Assembly (NCBI GenBank): GCA_002336105.1
Contig: DDEQ01000020.1
Coordinates: 50,972 to 114,971 of the forward strand
DNA from: Chthonomonas sp. UBA1950
Lineage (GTDB): Bacteria; Armatimonadota; Fimbriimonadia; Fimbriimonadales; Fimbriimonadaceae
Direction of reading: 5' to 3'
DNA length: 64,000 bases
Positions 32,900 through 41,306 of this stretch are shown here, piece after piece. Position numbers and translations under genes: made by a program. Under the pieces are notes generated by a model that was given only the letters and a program-made list of their open reading frames with translations, was not told the DNA's origin and did no database searches. Positions within the stretch are counted from its first letter, which is position 1. Each line of letters starts with the position of its first letter.

Positions 32900-32947
32900 C
32901 CCCAAGATGTTGGGGTATTCACTATACATTGCCACAACCTGTTGTAG
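32900..32947 (-). promoter_or_regulatory. Paired NrdR boxes upstream of nrdR-nrdJ
   Basis: Box 1, CCCCAAGATGTTGGGG (32900-32915), and box 2, CCACAACCTGTTGTAG (32932-32947), are 16-bp palindromic elements separated by 16 bp. Their centres are 32 bp apart, three helical turns. NrdR boxes in other bacteria occur as two 16-bp palindromes with 15-16 bp between them. The pair begins 15 bp upstream of the nrdR start. Confidence 0.8.
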
Positions 32948-32983
32948 CAAGTCCTTTTGTGATCCCCACATTGAGTGCACAGG

Positions 32984-33003
32984 TTGTTCACAGCTTATCT
33001 ACA
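32984..33003 (+). promoter_or_regulatory. DnaA-box-like sequences upstream of nrdR
   Basis: TTATCTACA at 32995-33003 differs from the DnaA consensus TTATCCACA at one position, and TTGTTCACA at 32984-32992 at two. DnaA control of ribonucleotide reductase genes is known in other bacteria. The short motifs alone are weak evidence. Confidence 0.3.
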
Positions 33004-33025
33004 TGGAAATTGCGAATATTGCAAC

Positions 33026-33060
33026 AAAATGGCCGTCTTCTTTTAAGTGAGAATACGGCC
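33026..33060 (-). terminator. Probable terminator after the secreted pilin-tail gene
   Basis: On the minus strand GGCCGT and ACGGCC (plus 33055-33060 and 33031-33036) pair, with extra pairing inside, followed by ATTTTG. It lies 20 nt beyond the stop at 33081. Confidence 0.6.
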
Positions 33061-33080
33061 AAAAAGGGAGATGACTGAAG

Positions 33081-34148
33081 CTAATTGCCCTGGATTAGTT
33101 GCTTCTCGTACTTCAGCGAGAACGGCTTTGCAACTTTCTTCAGCTTTAACAAAAGAGATTTCTGATATCGCTCCCACTCTCGCTGATCGAGCCCTTTTGA
33201 GTGGCCATCCGCAAACACAACAATCCTGCGGCCGTCTGACCAGGCTGACGATTCGTAGAGCAACACCGTTTCTGCTGGTTGTCCGATTGAACTCGCTGAT
33301 ACGCCCGCTAAAGCCATGTTAAACAGAATCCGTCCCCCATTGGGGTTCAGCGATTGCCATAGGCTTGAATTCTTGTAATACGGTCTGGTCACAACCTCGA
33401 CAGCCTTCGTGGATTGCACATAGGGATAGACATCATCATAGTCTGAGGCGTACAGCATTGCGGCTAAGCCAATCTGCTTGATGTTGCTCTGTTGGGCATT
33501 GAACCGAGCATTTTGGTCTGTCTGAGCAATCTGTCCGGTCGCGTTAGTGGTTGGAAACGCTCGAACAAGATCGTCCTTCGACATACTGCTATCTGGTTCG
33601 AATTTTTGGATTTCACTCACCTTTAACAGGCTGAGGCGCAGACTTGTAGTTGGCTGGTTTGATTGATTGGGAGATGAGTGCAGAGTTGCGCTAAGCGTCT
33701 CGTTAAGTTCCTTGTCGCTCAATTTCGCTTCGCCTGCCGGGGCGGTAGCCGTGTACGCCATCGGTTGCTCTTTTACAGTGGCGGAATTGATTGCGGAAAA
33801 CAGATCAGCATCGGTCAGCCGATAGGTTACGAGAAACTCTGTCCCTTGGACCCTAACGATTTCACCTTTTGTCCAACACAGGCCAGCCAACCTTGACGAG
33901 GGATTTTGCGCTTGTCCGCCCATTCCCAAAAGGAAGGTAGGGCTCATCATGTCATAGAACGATGCATTGCTCATCGCAATGTGGACTGGTTTGTAGTCGT
34001 CGGAAAGGTCCTTGATCGCGATCGAAGATGCGATCTTGTTGGAACCTTGGAGCACATCGGCAATCGATAGGTCTTGGGTTGCGGCCAAGATGGTCGGTGC
34101 TAAAAGCAGACTCACAGCTAAGATAGATATTGATTTGGACAGATTCAT
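33081..34148 (-). CDS. Secreted protein with a pseudopilin-type C-terminal domain but no pilin helix
   Basis: 355 residues. ATG 34148 is chosen for its signal peptide MNLSKSISILAVSLLLAPTILA and an AGAGG upstream. The longer open frame upstream looks non-coding. Residues about 25-215 show no family I recognise (IAMSNASFYDMMSPTFLLG, VTYRLTDADLFSAINSA). From about 220 it matches the soluble part of the pseudopilins nearby: ARFNAQQSNIKQIGLAAMLY, ASDYDDVYPYVQSTKAVEV, QPAETVLLYESSAW and RIVVFADGHSKGL. It thus carries the H-X9-DG-type tail without FTLIEL, and would be periplasmic or secreted rather than pilus-assembled. Confidence 0.8.
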   Translation of the reverse strand: MNLSKSISILAVSLLLAPTILAATQDLSIADVLQGSNKIASSIAIKDLSDDYKPVHIAMSNASFYDMMSPTFLLGMGGQAQNPSSRLAGLCWTKGEIVRVQGTEFLVTYRLTDADLFSAINSATVKEQPMAYTATAPAGEAKLSDKELNETLSATLHSSPNQSNQPTTSLRLSLLKVSEIQKFEPDSSMSKDDLVRAFPTTNATGQIAQTDQNARFNAQQSNIKQIGLAAMLYASDYDDVYPYVQSTKAVEVVTRPYYKNSSLWQSLNPNGGRILFNMALAGVSASSIGQPAETVLLYESSAWSDGRRIVVFADGHSKGLDQREWERYQKSLLLKLKKVAKPFSLKYEKQLIQGN

Positions 34149-34685
34149 CGTGCCTCTTAGTAATGCGTGGACTGACGATTTCAATGCAATACTACTGCGC
34201 TTTAGTTCCACGAATCGTTGTTGGTGGGACTGCTGAGCAAAATCGGCAAAAGCCGACGAACTTGTCAGAGATACAAGTGTTCGGCACAGAACATATAACA
34301 AGCCGTCCTCGTCTCTCTATTTGTAGCGAGAGACTGTCTACCAAAGATAGCGGGCGTTATTGGAAGAACTATAATCCAAAAAACGCGGGAACGTTGAAAG
34401 GTGAGCAAAGCACGTCCCCGCTAGGCTTCCACCAAGACCCTGTTCTTCGCTTGTCTGGCTCATGGCCAGAAGAGAACTGTGGCCTCTTGGCTGTTACTTC
34501 CGATTATATACGGGGAACGGGCCTAAAAAGAGTGGCTTTTTGTTGTTAAAATCTAAACATATAAAAAACCTCGTGAAATGAGCAATCAGATTCTTACTGG
34601 GTTTGGGAACTATTCGCGCTTCGGCCCGGTTCTTGCCTCAAAGGTATAATCCCACGTTCCATCATTCCCAGGAGGTGCGCAGCCC
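34149..34685. other. 537-bp gap upstream of the ABC exporter operon
   Basis: No convincing gene. The open frame on the plus strand here has no ribosome binding site or family features. A perfect TATAAT at 34645-34650 lies 36 bp before the operon start and is a plausible -10 element, though no good -35 sequence is seen. GGAGG at 34671-34675 is the ribosome binding site of the first operon gene. Confidence 0.5.
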
Positions 34686-35624
34686 TTGGCCGCCGCCATA
34701 AAAACAACGAAGCTAACGAAAAGCTATAAATCGCGCACAGCAGGGCGAATCAACGTCGTTGATCAGCTCGACCTTCACGTTGAAGAAGGTGAGATCTTCG
34801 GATTTCTTGGACCGAACGGTGCAGGAAAGACTACGACGATCAAAATGCTGCTCGGCATTATCTATCCCACCAATGGTGAGGGTTACGTCTTAGGCAAAGA
34901 AATCGGCGATATGGAAGTCCATAAGCAAATTGCTTATCTTCCAGAGCGCCCGTATTACTACGAACACATGACCGGACCGGAAATTCTAAAATTTTACGGT
35001 TCGTTGTTCGGTATTTCGGATAAAGCCAAGTTCGACGCTCTTCTTGAGCGAGTGAATTTGCACCGAGACACTACGAAAACGATTTCTCAATACTCAAAAG
35101 GTATGCAACAGAGAATTGGTTTGGCCCAAAGCTTAATCAACGATCCAAGGTTGCTGTTCCTCGACGAGCCAACGGGTGGTCTTGACCCAATCGCTCACCG
35201 AGAGATCCGTGACCTTATTCTCAGCTTCCGCGACGAAGGACGAACAGTATTCATCTCGAGTCACGAGTTAAGCGAAGTGGAACTCATCTGCGATCGCGTT
35301 GCAATTATCAACCGAGGCGTTATTGAGCGCCAAGGCAAGCTGACCGAACTACTCAAGGGTGGACGAATCGAGATCACCGTTGACGGTGTTTCCGAGCAGT
35401 TCCTACGCGACATGAAGATTAGCGACGCTAACGTGCGTTCGTTACCGAACGGATTCCTTCTCGACGTTCCCGAAGAAAATGACCCTAACTCGGTCATCGA
35501 TGCGGTTCGAAACTCAAAGGGTTCGATTATCAGTGTCGTTCCTCGCCGAAAGAGACTCGAAGATCTCTTCGTCGAGACCGTTACCAGCAAGCCCCGCGTT
35601 ACAGCGGACGGAGGTGCTCAGTGA
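34686..35624 (+). CDS. ABC transporter ATP-binding protein (ABC-2 export type)
   Basis: 312 residues from TTG 34686, chosen because GGAGG lies 10 nt upstream and the protein begins directly at the ABC fold (TTKLTKSYKS). Walker A GPNGAGKT at 42-49, Q-loop IAYLPERPYYYEHMTGPEIL, signature YSKGMQQRIGLA, Walker B LLFLDEPTGGLDP, switch His in FISSHELSEVE. The C-terminal part resembles that of DrrA/CcmA-type export ATPases. It pairs with the permease gene, whose GTG start overlaps the stop (GTGA). Confidence 0.95.
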   Translation: MAAAIKTTKLTKSYKSRTAGRINVVDQLDLHVEEGEIFGFLGPNGAGKTTTIKMLLGIIYPTNGEGYVLGKEIGDMEVHKQIAYLPERPYYYEHMTGPEILKFYGSLFGISDKAKFDALLERVNLHRDTTKTISQYSKGMQQRIGLAQSLINDPRLLFLDEPTGGLDPIAHREIRDLILSFRDEGRTVFISSHELSEVELICDRVAIINRGVIERQGKLTELLKGGRIEITVDGVSEQFLRDMKISDANVRSLPNGFLLDVPEENDPNSVIDAVRNSKGSIISVVPRRKRLEDLFVETVTSKPRVTADGGAQ

Positions 35625-36409
35625 AGCCAATCCTGTCCATCGCAAGCACCACCATTGGTGAAGCAATCCGAAGAAAAGTTCTCTTGATCATTTTGTTGAT
35701 CGGCGTTCTCTTCTTGTTTGTTGCTCCTGGCCTTGGTGTTCTTTCTGCGCGATCAGAAACAACCGTTCTACGCGGAATGATGCTCGGTATCATCCAGCTC
35801 ACCAGCGCGGTCATCGCTATCGTCTTGACCGTCTACATGATTCCGAACGAGATTGAGCGAAGAACCATTTACACGATCTTGAGCAAGCCGGTTACTCGCT
35901 GGCAGTTCTTGGTCGGTAAATATCTTGGTGCGATCGGCGCGCTAGGAATGATGATGGCGCTCATGTCTTCGATCATGATCCTCGTCTTCTGGCGACTCCA
36001 GAGTGCAGACGTTTCGCAGCTTGCTGATCTGGCAAAAGCCCCTGTGATGTATTTCATCCAGATGTGCTTGCTCGCATCGGTTGCAATCTTCTTCTCAACG
36101 TTTGTCTCGCCGCTCGTGAACTTCTTCCTTGCTGGCGGTATGTACTTGCTCGGTTCACTGTTTAGCCCGTTCTTCCAGACGCTCTCAGAGAATCCGAACA
36201 CGGCACAGGTTGCAAAGATCTTCGCTTTGGTCGTGAATACGATCTTGCCGAACTTCTCCAACTACAACGTACAGAACCCGATCATCAACCCCAACCAGAC
36301 GATCCAGAATGAAGGCGCTTATTACCTTCAAGTCACGATCTATGGCTTGTTCTACATTGGAATTCTGCTTGTAGGCGGCATTCTGATCTTCGACCGACGA
36401 GAGGTGTAA
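35621..36409 (+). CDS. ABC-2 type permease
   Basis: 262 residues from GTG 35621. About six membrane segments: KVLLIILLIGVLFLFVAPGL, LTSAVIAIVLTVYMIP, LGAIGALGMMMALMSSIMIL, PVMYFIQMCLLASVAIFF, NFFLAGGMYLLGSLF and the last, YYLQVTIYGLFYIGILLVGG. The cytoplasmic motif NEIERRTIYTILSKPVTRWQFLVGKYLGA is the ABC-2 family hallmark. The cargo cannot be predicted. Confidence 0.93.
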   Translation: MKPILSIASTTIGEAIRRKVLLIILLIGVLFLFVAPGLGVLSARSETTVLRGMMLGIIQLTSAVIAIVLTVYMIPNEIERRTIYTILSKPVTRWQFLVGKYLGAIGALGMMMALMSSIMILVFWRLQSADVSQLADLAKAPVMYFIQMCLLASVAIFFSTFVSPLVNFFLAGGMYLLGSLFSPFFQTLSENPNTAQVAKIFALVVNTILPNFSNYNVQNPIINPNQTIQNEGAYYLQVTIYGLFYIGILLVGGILIFDRREV

Positions 36410-36415
36410 ACGTAA

Positions 36416-37969
36416 ATGAAAGGACCAAAAAAATCAGTCCTATACGGAATCCTCGGAGTCTGCTTTGTTGGACAGGGTCTTCTGATGCGCGGTTTGGGAT
36501 ACCAACCGTCTCAGAGCGACTATGATCCAGTTACGGTCGAGAACAAAAAGACAGGCGTCTTTAGAGTCGTCAAGAAGTTAAAGCCAGGCGTTGATAAGCC
36601 CGCATTCCAGGGCATCTACTCCTCTTGGAGTCGTGACTTCGCCCCGCGCAAGACGGTTGCGGCTGCTGGCCTTTCGCCTGATCAGCTCCTGTTCGCTCTT
36701 GCTGGCTTCCGCGAAATGATCGCTGGAATCCTGTGGGTTCGTGCAGACTCGTTCTTCGATACTGGCAACTACGACGCGATTCTTCCGATCATTCGACTCG
36801 TTACGATCTTGGACCCAAGCCAAATTGACGTCTATGCGACGGGAATGTGGCACATCGGTTACAACTTCACCGACGAAGAGCAGCGGTCGGACCGACGTTA
36901 TATCCCGTCGGCACTCGCGCTCGGAAAGGAAGGTTGCCGACAAAACCCAGAAACCTACGAAATGTTCTTCGAGACTGGCTGGATGTGGTACCACAAGATC
37001 GACGACGACTATCCACAAGCGGTAAAGTGGTTTGAACAGGCTCAAACTAAGCCGGATATGATTCCTGCTCGAAAGAACCTGCTCGCCATGGCGTTCCAGC
37101 GGGATGGTCAGCCAGACGCTGCGCTCGATACCTATTCACGGCTGTTGAATAAGGCTGAATCTGAGTTCGATAAGGACCAAGCATTCGGTAATCGACAACT
37201 TCGTGACACTATCCAGAACAACATCGACACGACGCTTGTTCGAATGGTGCAACGAGGTTGGGTGGCAGAAAAAGAAGGGCGACCTCTGACTGGTTACGAC
37301 ACAGATCCAGCATTCGATGTCGGATTCAGTGCCAAAGCAACTATCATCGACTCTCGAGTTATCAAGTTCGAAGGAACTTGGAACGTTCTGCCAGTCGGAA
37401 CTCGCGTTCGAGTCGTTCTTCGAGATAAGGATTACACCGTTAACCTTGACGGTAAGGATACCGATGTTGGCAAACCAGCAGGAATGAACTGGGATTATTC
37501 CAACGACGTTAATCTTGACCCGCCCCGAGATCGAACGTTCATGATGGACCAGCTATTCGTCCGTAACCGACGATTTAGCAGAAAGGTTGATCTTAGCAAG
37601 GACCCGACGATGTACCCCTTCACCGAGAAGGAATACTGGCTTGAGTTCTACTACAACCCGCGCAGCGCTCCGCCGCATATTCAAGACAAATTTGGATATA
37701 ACGGCGAAGGCATGACCGACAAGAACTTCCTTCGCAACGATGTGCGACCCGGTCAGAAATTGCCAAACGGTAAGGAACTGCCACAAAAGGTTGTCTACGT
37801 TCGACTCCCGATCAGCCGAGACATGATTCTACGACGTGGAGAATGGCAGGACAAGGTGCCCGTCATTAAGACTCCGAACTATGTCGAGACTGCGAACAAC
37901 TACGACAAGGATGAGACTCTGATCGACATTCCGTCACTCCGTTCTGGCGGTGGGGCCGAAAAGAAATAG
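36416..37969 (+). CDS. Membrane-anchored TPR-containing protein of an ABC exporter operon
   Basis: 517 residues, starting 6 nt after the permease stop. One N-terminal membrane segment (SVLYGILGVCFVGQGLLM) anchors a large domain. Residues about 80-270 are helical with TPR-like pairs (LLFALAGFREMIAGILWVRA, YDAILPIIRLVTILDPSQID, YPQAVKWFEQAQTKPDMIPA, QPDAALDTYSRLLNKAES). Residues about 300-500 are a beta-rich part with no family I recognise. Fixed association with the exporter suggests an accessory or cargo-recognition role, by inference only. An intrinsic terminator follows. Confidence 0.82.
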   Translation: MKGPKKSVLYGILGVCFVGQGLLMRGLGYQPSQSDYDPVTVENKKTGVFRVVKKLKPGVDKPAFQGIYSSWSRDFAPRKTVAAAGLSPDQLLFALAGFREMIAGILWVRADSFFDTGNYDAILPIIRLVTILDPSQIDVYATGMWHIGYNFTDEEQRSDRRYIPSALALGKEGCRQNPETYEMFFETGWMWYHKIDDDYPQAVKWFEQAQTKPDMIPARKNLLAMAFQRDGQPDAALDTYSRLLNKAESEFDKDQAFGNRQLRDTIQNNIDTTLVRMVQRGWVAEKEGRPLTGYDTDPAFDVGFSAKATIIDSRVIKFEGTWNVLPVGTRVRVVLRDKDYTVNLDGKDTDVGKPAGMNWDYSNDVNLDPPRDRTFMMDQLFVRNRRFSRKVDLSKDPTMYPFTEKEYWLEFYYNPRSAPPHIQDKFGYNGEGMTDKNFLRNDVRPGQKLPNGKELPQKVVYVRLPISRDMILRRGEWQDKVPVIKTPNYVETANNYDKDETLIDIPSLRSGGGAEKK

Positions 37970-37995
37970 GGTTAAGCCCTGGTAAATATGGAACG

Positions 37996-38033
37996 AAGAC
38001 CCCTTTCTGCGGCGGCAGGAAGGGGTCTTTCCT
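37996..38033 (+). terminator. Intrinsic terminator of the ABC exporter operon
   Basis: AAGACCCCTT (37996-38005) and AAGGGGTCTT (38020-38029) form a 10-bp stem with a GC-rich loop and a short T-run. It abuts the convergent rpiB stop. Confidence 0.82.
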
Positions 38034-38488
38034 TACAATCCGGCTTCTTGTTCCAACTCCAAGACCTTATTTAGTCTTCGGATGTGTCGCTCCTCGCCGG
38101 AAAACTCAGCCGCCAAGAAAGACTTGAGGATTTCTTTGGCGACTTCGACGCCCGTGACTCTGCCGCCAAGCACGAGGATGTTGACGTCGTCGTGCTCTAC
38201 TCCCTGGTGGGCGGTGTAGGTTTCAAATGCCATCGCTGCCCTAGCTCCTTTCACTTTGTTCGCCGCGATACAGGCGCCAATTCCTGATCCGCACACCACG
38301 ACGCCGCGATCAACCTCTCTATTTGACACACATCGTGCCACATTTATCGCAAAATCAGGGTAGTCGTCCAGAGGGTCAAAGGTGTGTGCGCCGAGATCAA
38401 TAACCTCGTGTCCAAGCTTATCGAGTTCTTGGGAAACTACCTGTTTCAGTTCAAATCCGGCGTGGTCTGCGCCAATTGCTATTTTCAT
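38033..38488 (-). CDS. rpiB: Ribose-5-phosphate isomerase B
   Basis: Interconverts ribose 5-phosphate and ribulose 5-phosphate. 151 residues from ATG 38488, the start that gives the family N-terminus MKIAIGADHAGFELKQ. The longer frame from 38539 adds 17 unrelated residues. The catalytic Cys66 is in GVVVCGSGIGACIAANK, with His 9 and the ARAAMAFETYTAHQGVEHDDVNILVLGGR strand. It is divergent from tkt, making one pentose-phosphate group with tkt and tal. Confidence 0.95.
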   Translation of the reverse strand: MKIAIGADHAGFELKQVVSQELDKLGHEVIDLGAHTFDPLDDYPDFAINVARCVSNREVDRGVVVCGSGIGACIAANKVKGARAAMAFETYTAHQGVEHDDVNILVLGGRVTGVEVAKEILKSFLAAEFSGEERHIRRLNKVLELEQEAGL

Positions 38489-38545
38489 CGTCTTGTTGTG
38501 TCCTAACAGATAGTGTTGAACCTGCTCTGGTAACCTCATTTTGTC

Positions 38546-40531
38546 ATGAGTTTTACGAAGCTTGATGAATTGTGTGTCAATACGATACGAGGCCTGTCAC
38601 TAGACGGCGTCGAAGCCGCCAAAAGTGGTCATGCCGGGCTTCCTCTCGGAGCGGCACCAATGGCATATGTGCTTTGGACTCGCCACCTGAAGTTCAATCC
38701 CAAGAATCCTAAGTGGATTGACCGAGACCGCTTCATTTTGTCGGCTGGTCACGGTTCGATGTTGCAATACTCGCTGTTACATCTGACTGGTTTTGATCTT
38801 CCGCTCGACGAACTCAAGCGATTCCGGCAGCTTCACAGTAAGACCCCAGGACACCCAGAAAACCATGCAACTCCTGGCGTAGAGATGGCAACTGGCCCTC
38901 TCGGACAGGGTGTGGCGCATTCGGTAGGTTTTGCGATTGCTGAGCGATACTTAGCTGCGACCTACAATAAGCCTGGGCAAGAGATCGTCGATCACTACAC
39001 TTACGCGATTTGCTCTGACGGTGACCTGATGGAAGGCATCAGTAGCGAGGCCGCTAGTTTGGCTGGTCACCTTCAACTCGGCAAGCTTATTTGGCTTTAC
39101 GACGATAATGGAATCACCATCGACGGTTCAACCGCCATTGCTTTCACTGAAAATGTAGGAATGCGGTTCGAAGCCTTCGGGTGGCAGGTGCTGCGAATCG
39201 ACGGCATGGATCTTACCGCTGTTGACGAAGCGCTCAACCAAGCTAAGGCAAACAAGACTCAGCCGACGTTGATCATGGCAAAGACGATCATTGGTTTCGG
39301 CTCGCCAAAACTAGCTGGAACAAATAAAGCTCATAGCAACCCGTTCGGTCCCGAAGAACTTTCTGCAACCAAGAAAGCGCTCGGTTTGGTGGATGAACCC
39401 TTTTACATTGCACCTGAGGCACTTGCCGAGTTCCGAAAAGCTGAGGCTAAGGGAGCAGAAGCTCAAGGCGCTTGGGAAGCAAAGTTTGCAGCTTACAAGT
39501 CCGCCTATACTGCTGATGCGACCGTCTTCGAAGCCGCCGCTAAGGGTGATTTGGGGCAGGACTGGCTCAAAGCATTGCCGGTGATCGACGCCAAGGTCGC
39601 TACTCGTAAAGCGGGTGAGACAGTGCTGAACGCGATCGCATCCAAACTTCCTACCGTCATCGGTGGAAGCGCTGATCTTGCCGAAAGCAACCTCACCACT
39701 CAGAAGGGTTTTGGTAGCTTCCAGCCAGCGACTCCTGGAGGTAAAAACATCGACTACGGCATTCGTGAGCACGCGATGGCTGCCGCTGTTAATGGAATCA
39801 ACTTGCACGGAGCAACTCGAGGCTATGGCTCCTCGTTCATGGTCTTCTCGGACTACGCGAGACCATCGATTCGACTTGCGGCATTGATGGAGACTCCATC
39901 AATCTTCGTATTTACTCACGACAGTATCGGAGTTGGCGAAGACGGCCCAACCCATGAACCTGTAGAGCATCTCACCGCATTGCGCGCGATTCCGAATCTG
40001 AACGTCATTCGACCAGCGGACGGCAACGAAACGGCAGTCGCTTGGAAGATCGCGCTCGAAAGCGAAAAGACACCGACTTTCCTTGCTCTCAGTCGACAAG
40101 CATTGCCTCCCGTCACTCCGACGGACTTGCTCAACCATCCGGCAGAAAACGGTGGCTACATTCTTGCTGAAGCCGAGGGTGGAAAGCCCAAACTGATCCT
40201 AATTGGCACCGGCAGTGAAATTCAACACTGTCTCGAAGCGAAGAAAGTGCTAGAAGCCGAGGGCACACCGACTCGGGTAGTAAGTTTGCCAAGCTGGCTG
40301 TTGTTCGAAAAGCAGACGACCGCTTACAAAGCAGACGTGTTGCCGAAAGGAGTGCCAACGGTTTCAATCGAAGCTGGTTCGACCATGGCGTGGCCGAGGT
40401 ACTCGGATGTTCAGATCGGTGTTGATACATTCGGTCTTTCTGCACCGGGAGATACCGTCATGAACGAGTTCGGCATAAATGCGAGCAACCTTATCAAGGT
40501 TGCCAAGGAATTGCTAGAGGCGCAAGCCTAA
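38546..40531 (+). CDS. tkt: Transketolase
   Basis: Moves two-carbon units between sugar phosphates using thiamine diphosphate. 661 residues. N-terminal LSLDGVEAAKSGHAGLPLGAAPMAY, FILSAGHGSMLQYSLLHLTG, ATGPLGQGVAHSVGFAIAE. The ThDP site is CSDGDLMEGISSEAASLAGH with DDNGITIDG. The pyrimidine-domain glutamate lies near GIREHAMAAAVNGI, with FTHDSIGVGEDGPTHEPVEHL and RPADGNE following. It is followed 28 nt later by tal. Confidence 0.97.
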   Translation: MSFTKLDELCVNTIRGLSLDGVEAAKSGHAGLPLGAAPMAYVLWTRHLKFNPKNPKWIDRDRFILSAGHGSMLQYSLLHLTGFDLPLDELKRFRQLHSKTPGHPENHATPGVEMATGPLGQGVAHSVGFAIAERYLAATYNKPGQEIVDHYTYAICSDGDLMEGISSEAASLAGHLQLGKLIWLYDDNGITIDGSTAIAFTENVGMRFEAFGWQVLRIDGMDLTAVDEALNQAKANKTQPTLIMAKTIIGFGSPKLAGTNKAHSNPFGPEELSATKKALGLVDEPFYIAPEALAEFRKAEAKGAEAQGAWEAKFAAYKSAYTADATVFEAAAKGDLGQDWLKALPVIDAKVATRKAGETVLNAIASKLPTVIGGSADLAESNLTTQKGFGSFQPATPGGKNIDYGIREHAMAAAVNGINLHGATRGYGSSFMVFSDYARPSIRLAALMETPSIFVFTHDSIGVGEDGPTHEPVEHLTALRAIPNLNVIRPADGNETAVAWKIALESEKTPTFLALSRQALPPVTPTDLLNHPAENGGYILAEAEGGKPKLILIGTGSEIQHCLEAKKVLEAEGTPTRVVSLPSWLLFEKQTTAYKADVLPKGVPTVSIEAGSTMAWPRYSDVQIGVDTFGLSAPGDTVMNEFGINASNLIKVAKELLEAQA

Positions 40532-40559
40532 GACCACCCAAGGGGGGGATAATAAGACA

Positions 40560-41216
40560 ATGAAGCTTTTCGTTGATACCGGAGACATTAATGAAGTCGC
40601 CCAGGCTGTTGACTGGGGAATTCTCGACGGCGTAACAACTAATCCGACCCTTATCGCGAAAAGCGGTAAAGGTTTCAAGGAGACCGTTCTTAAGATTTGC
40701 GAACTAGTTCCTGGCGGAGAAATCAGCGCTGAGGTCGTCGCAACCGATTACCCAACAATGCTGAAGGAAGCTTTGGAGATTGCTTCTTGGCATGAGCAGA
40801 TCGTCGTTAAAGTTCCTCTCATCGAGCCAGGCATCAAACTCGTTTCCGAGCTGACCGAGCGCGGGATCAAAACTAATGTGACGCTGGTTTTCTCTGTCAC
40901 CCAAGCTCTGATGGCAGCCAAAGCCGGAGCCACCTTCATTTCGAACTTCGTCGGTCGTGTTGATGACCTGGCCGCCGATGGAATGGATGCCGTTCGAGCC
41001 ACGGTCGATATGGTAAACACCTACGGGTATGACAGCCAGGTTCTTGTTGCCTCAACTCGTGGTCCGTTGCACGTAACCCAGGCTGTCGAAGCTGGTGCTC
41101 ATATCTGCACGATGCCGTTCAAGGTCATGCAAGCTATGTTCAAGCACCCGCTCACCGATGCTGGGCTCGAGCGATTCCTTGATGACTGGAAGAAAGCTGG
41201 TCTGAGCATTTTCTAA
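40560..41216 (+). CDS. tal: Transaldolase, small (TalC/Fsa) type
   Basis: Transfers dihydroxyacetone units between sugar phosphates through a Schiff-base lysine. 218 residues, the compact class. MKLFVDTGDINEVAQAVDWG, DGVTTNPTLIAKSG, and the Schiff-base lysine K84 in EQIVVKVPLI, then GIKTNVTLVFSVTQALMAAKAGATFISNFVGR and HICTMPFKVMQAMFKHPLTD. A G-rich ribosome binding site (a run of seven G) precedes ATG. Whether the activity is transaldolase or fructose-6-phosphate aldolase cannot be settled from sequence, but the tkt neighbour favours transaldolase. Confidence 0.95.
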   Translation: MKLFVDTGDINEVAQAVDWGILDGVTTNPTLIAKSGKGFKETVLKICELVPGGEISAEVVATDYPTMLKEALEIASWHEQIVVKVPLIEPGIKLVSELTERGIKTNVTLVFSVTQALMAAKAGATFISNFVGRVDDLAADGMDAVRATVDMVNTYGYDSQVLVASTRGPLHVTQAVEAGAHICTMPFKVMQAMFKHPLTDAGLERFLDDWKKAGLSIF

Positions 41217-41230
41217 AGCGCGACTTTGAA

Positions 41231-41271
41231 AGGCCCAAACTCGTAAGGTGTTTGGGCCTATTTGTGTTTTT
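41231..41271 (+). terminator. Intrinsic terminator of tkt-tal
   Basis: AGGCCCAAAC (41231-41240) and GTTTGGGCCT (41250-41259) form a 10-bp stem followed by a T-rich run. Confidence 0.88.
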
Positions 41272-41306
41272 ATCATCAGGCTTAACTTACAGACCCATAA
41301 TGGATT

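Noticed and set aside
34130..34549. 139-residue plus-strand frame upstream of the ABC operon
   Set aside because: Begins within the signal-peptide region of the divergent gene, lacks a ribosome binding site and does not resemble a protein.
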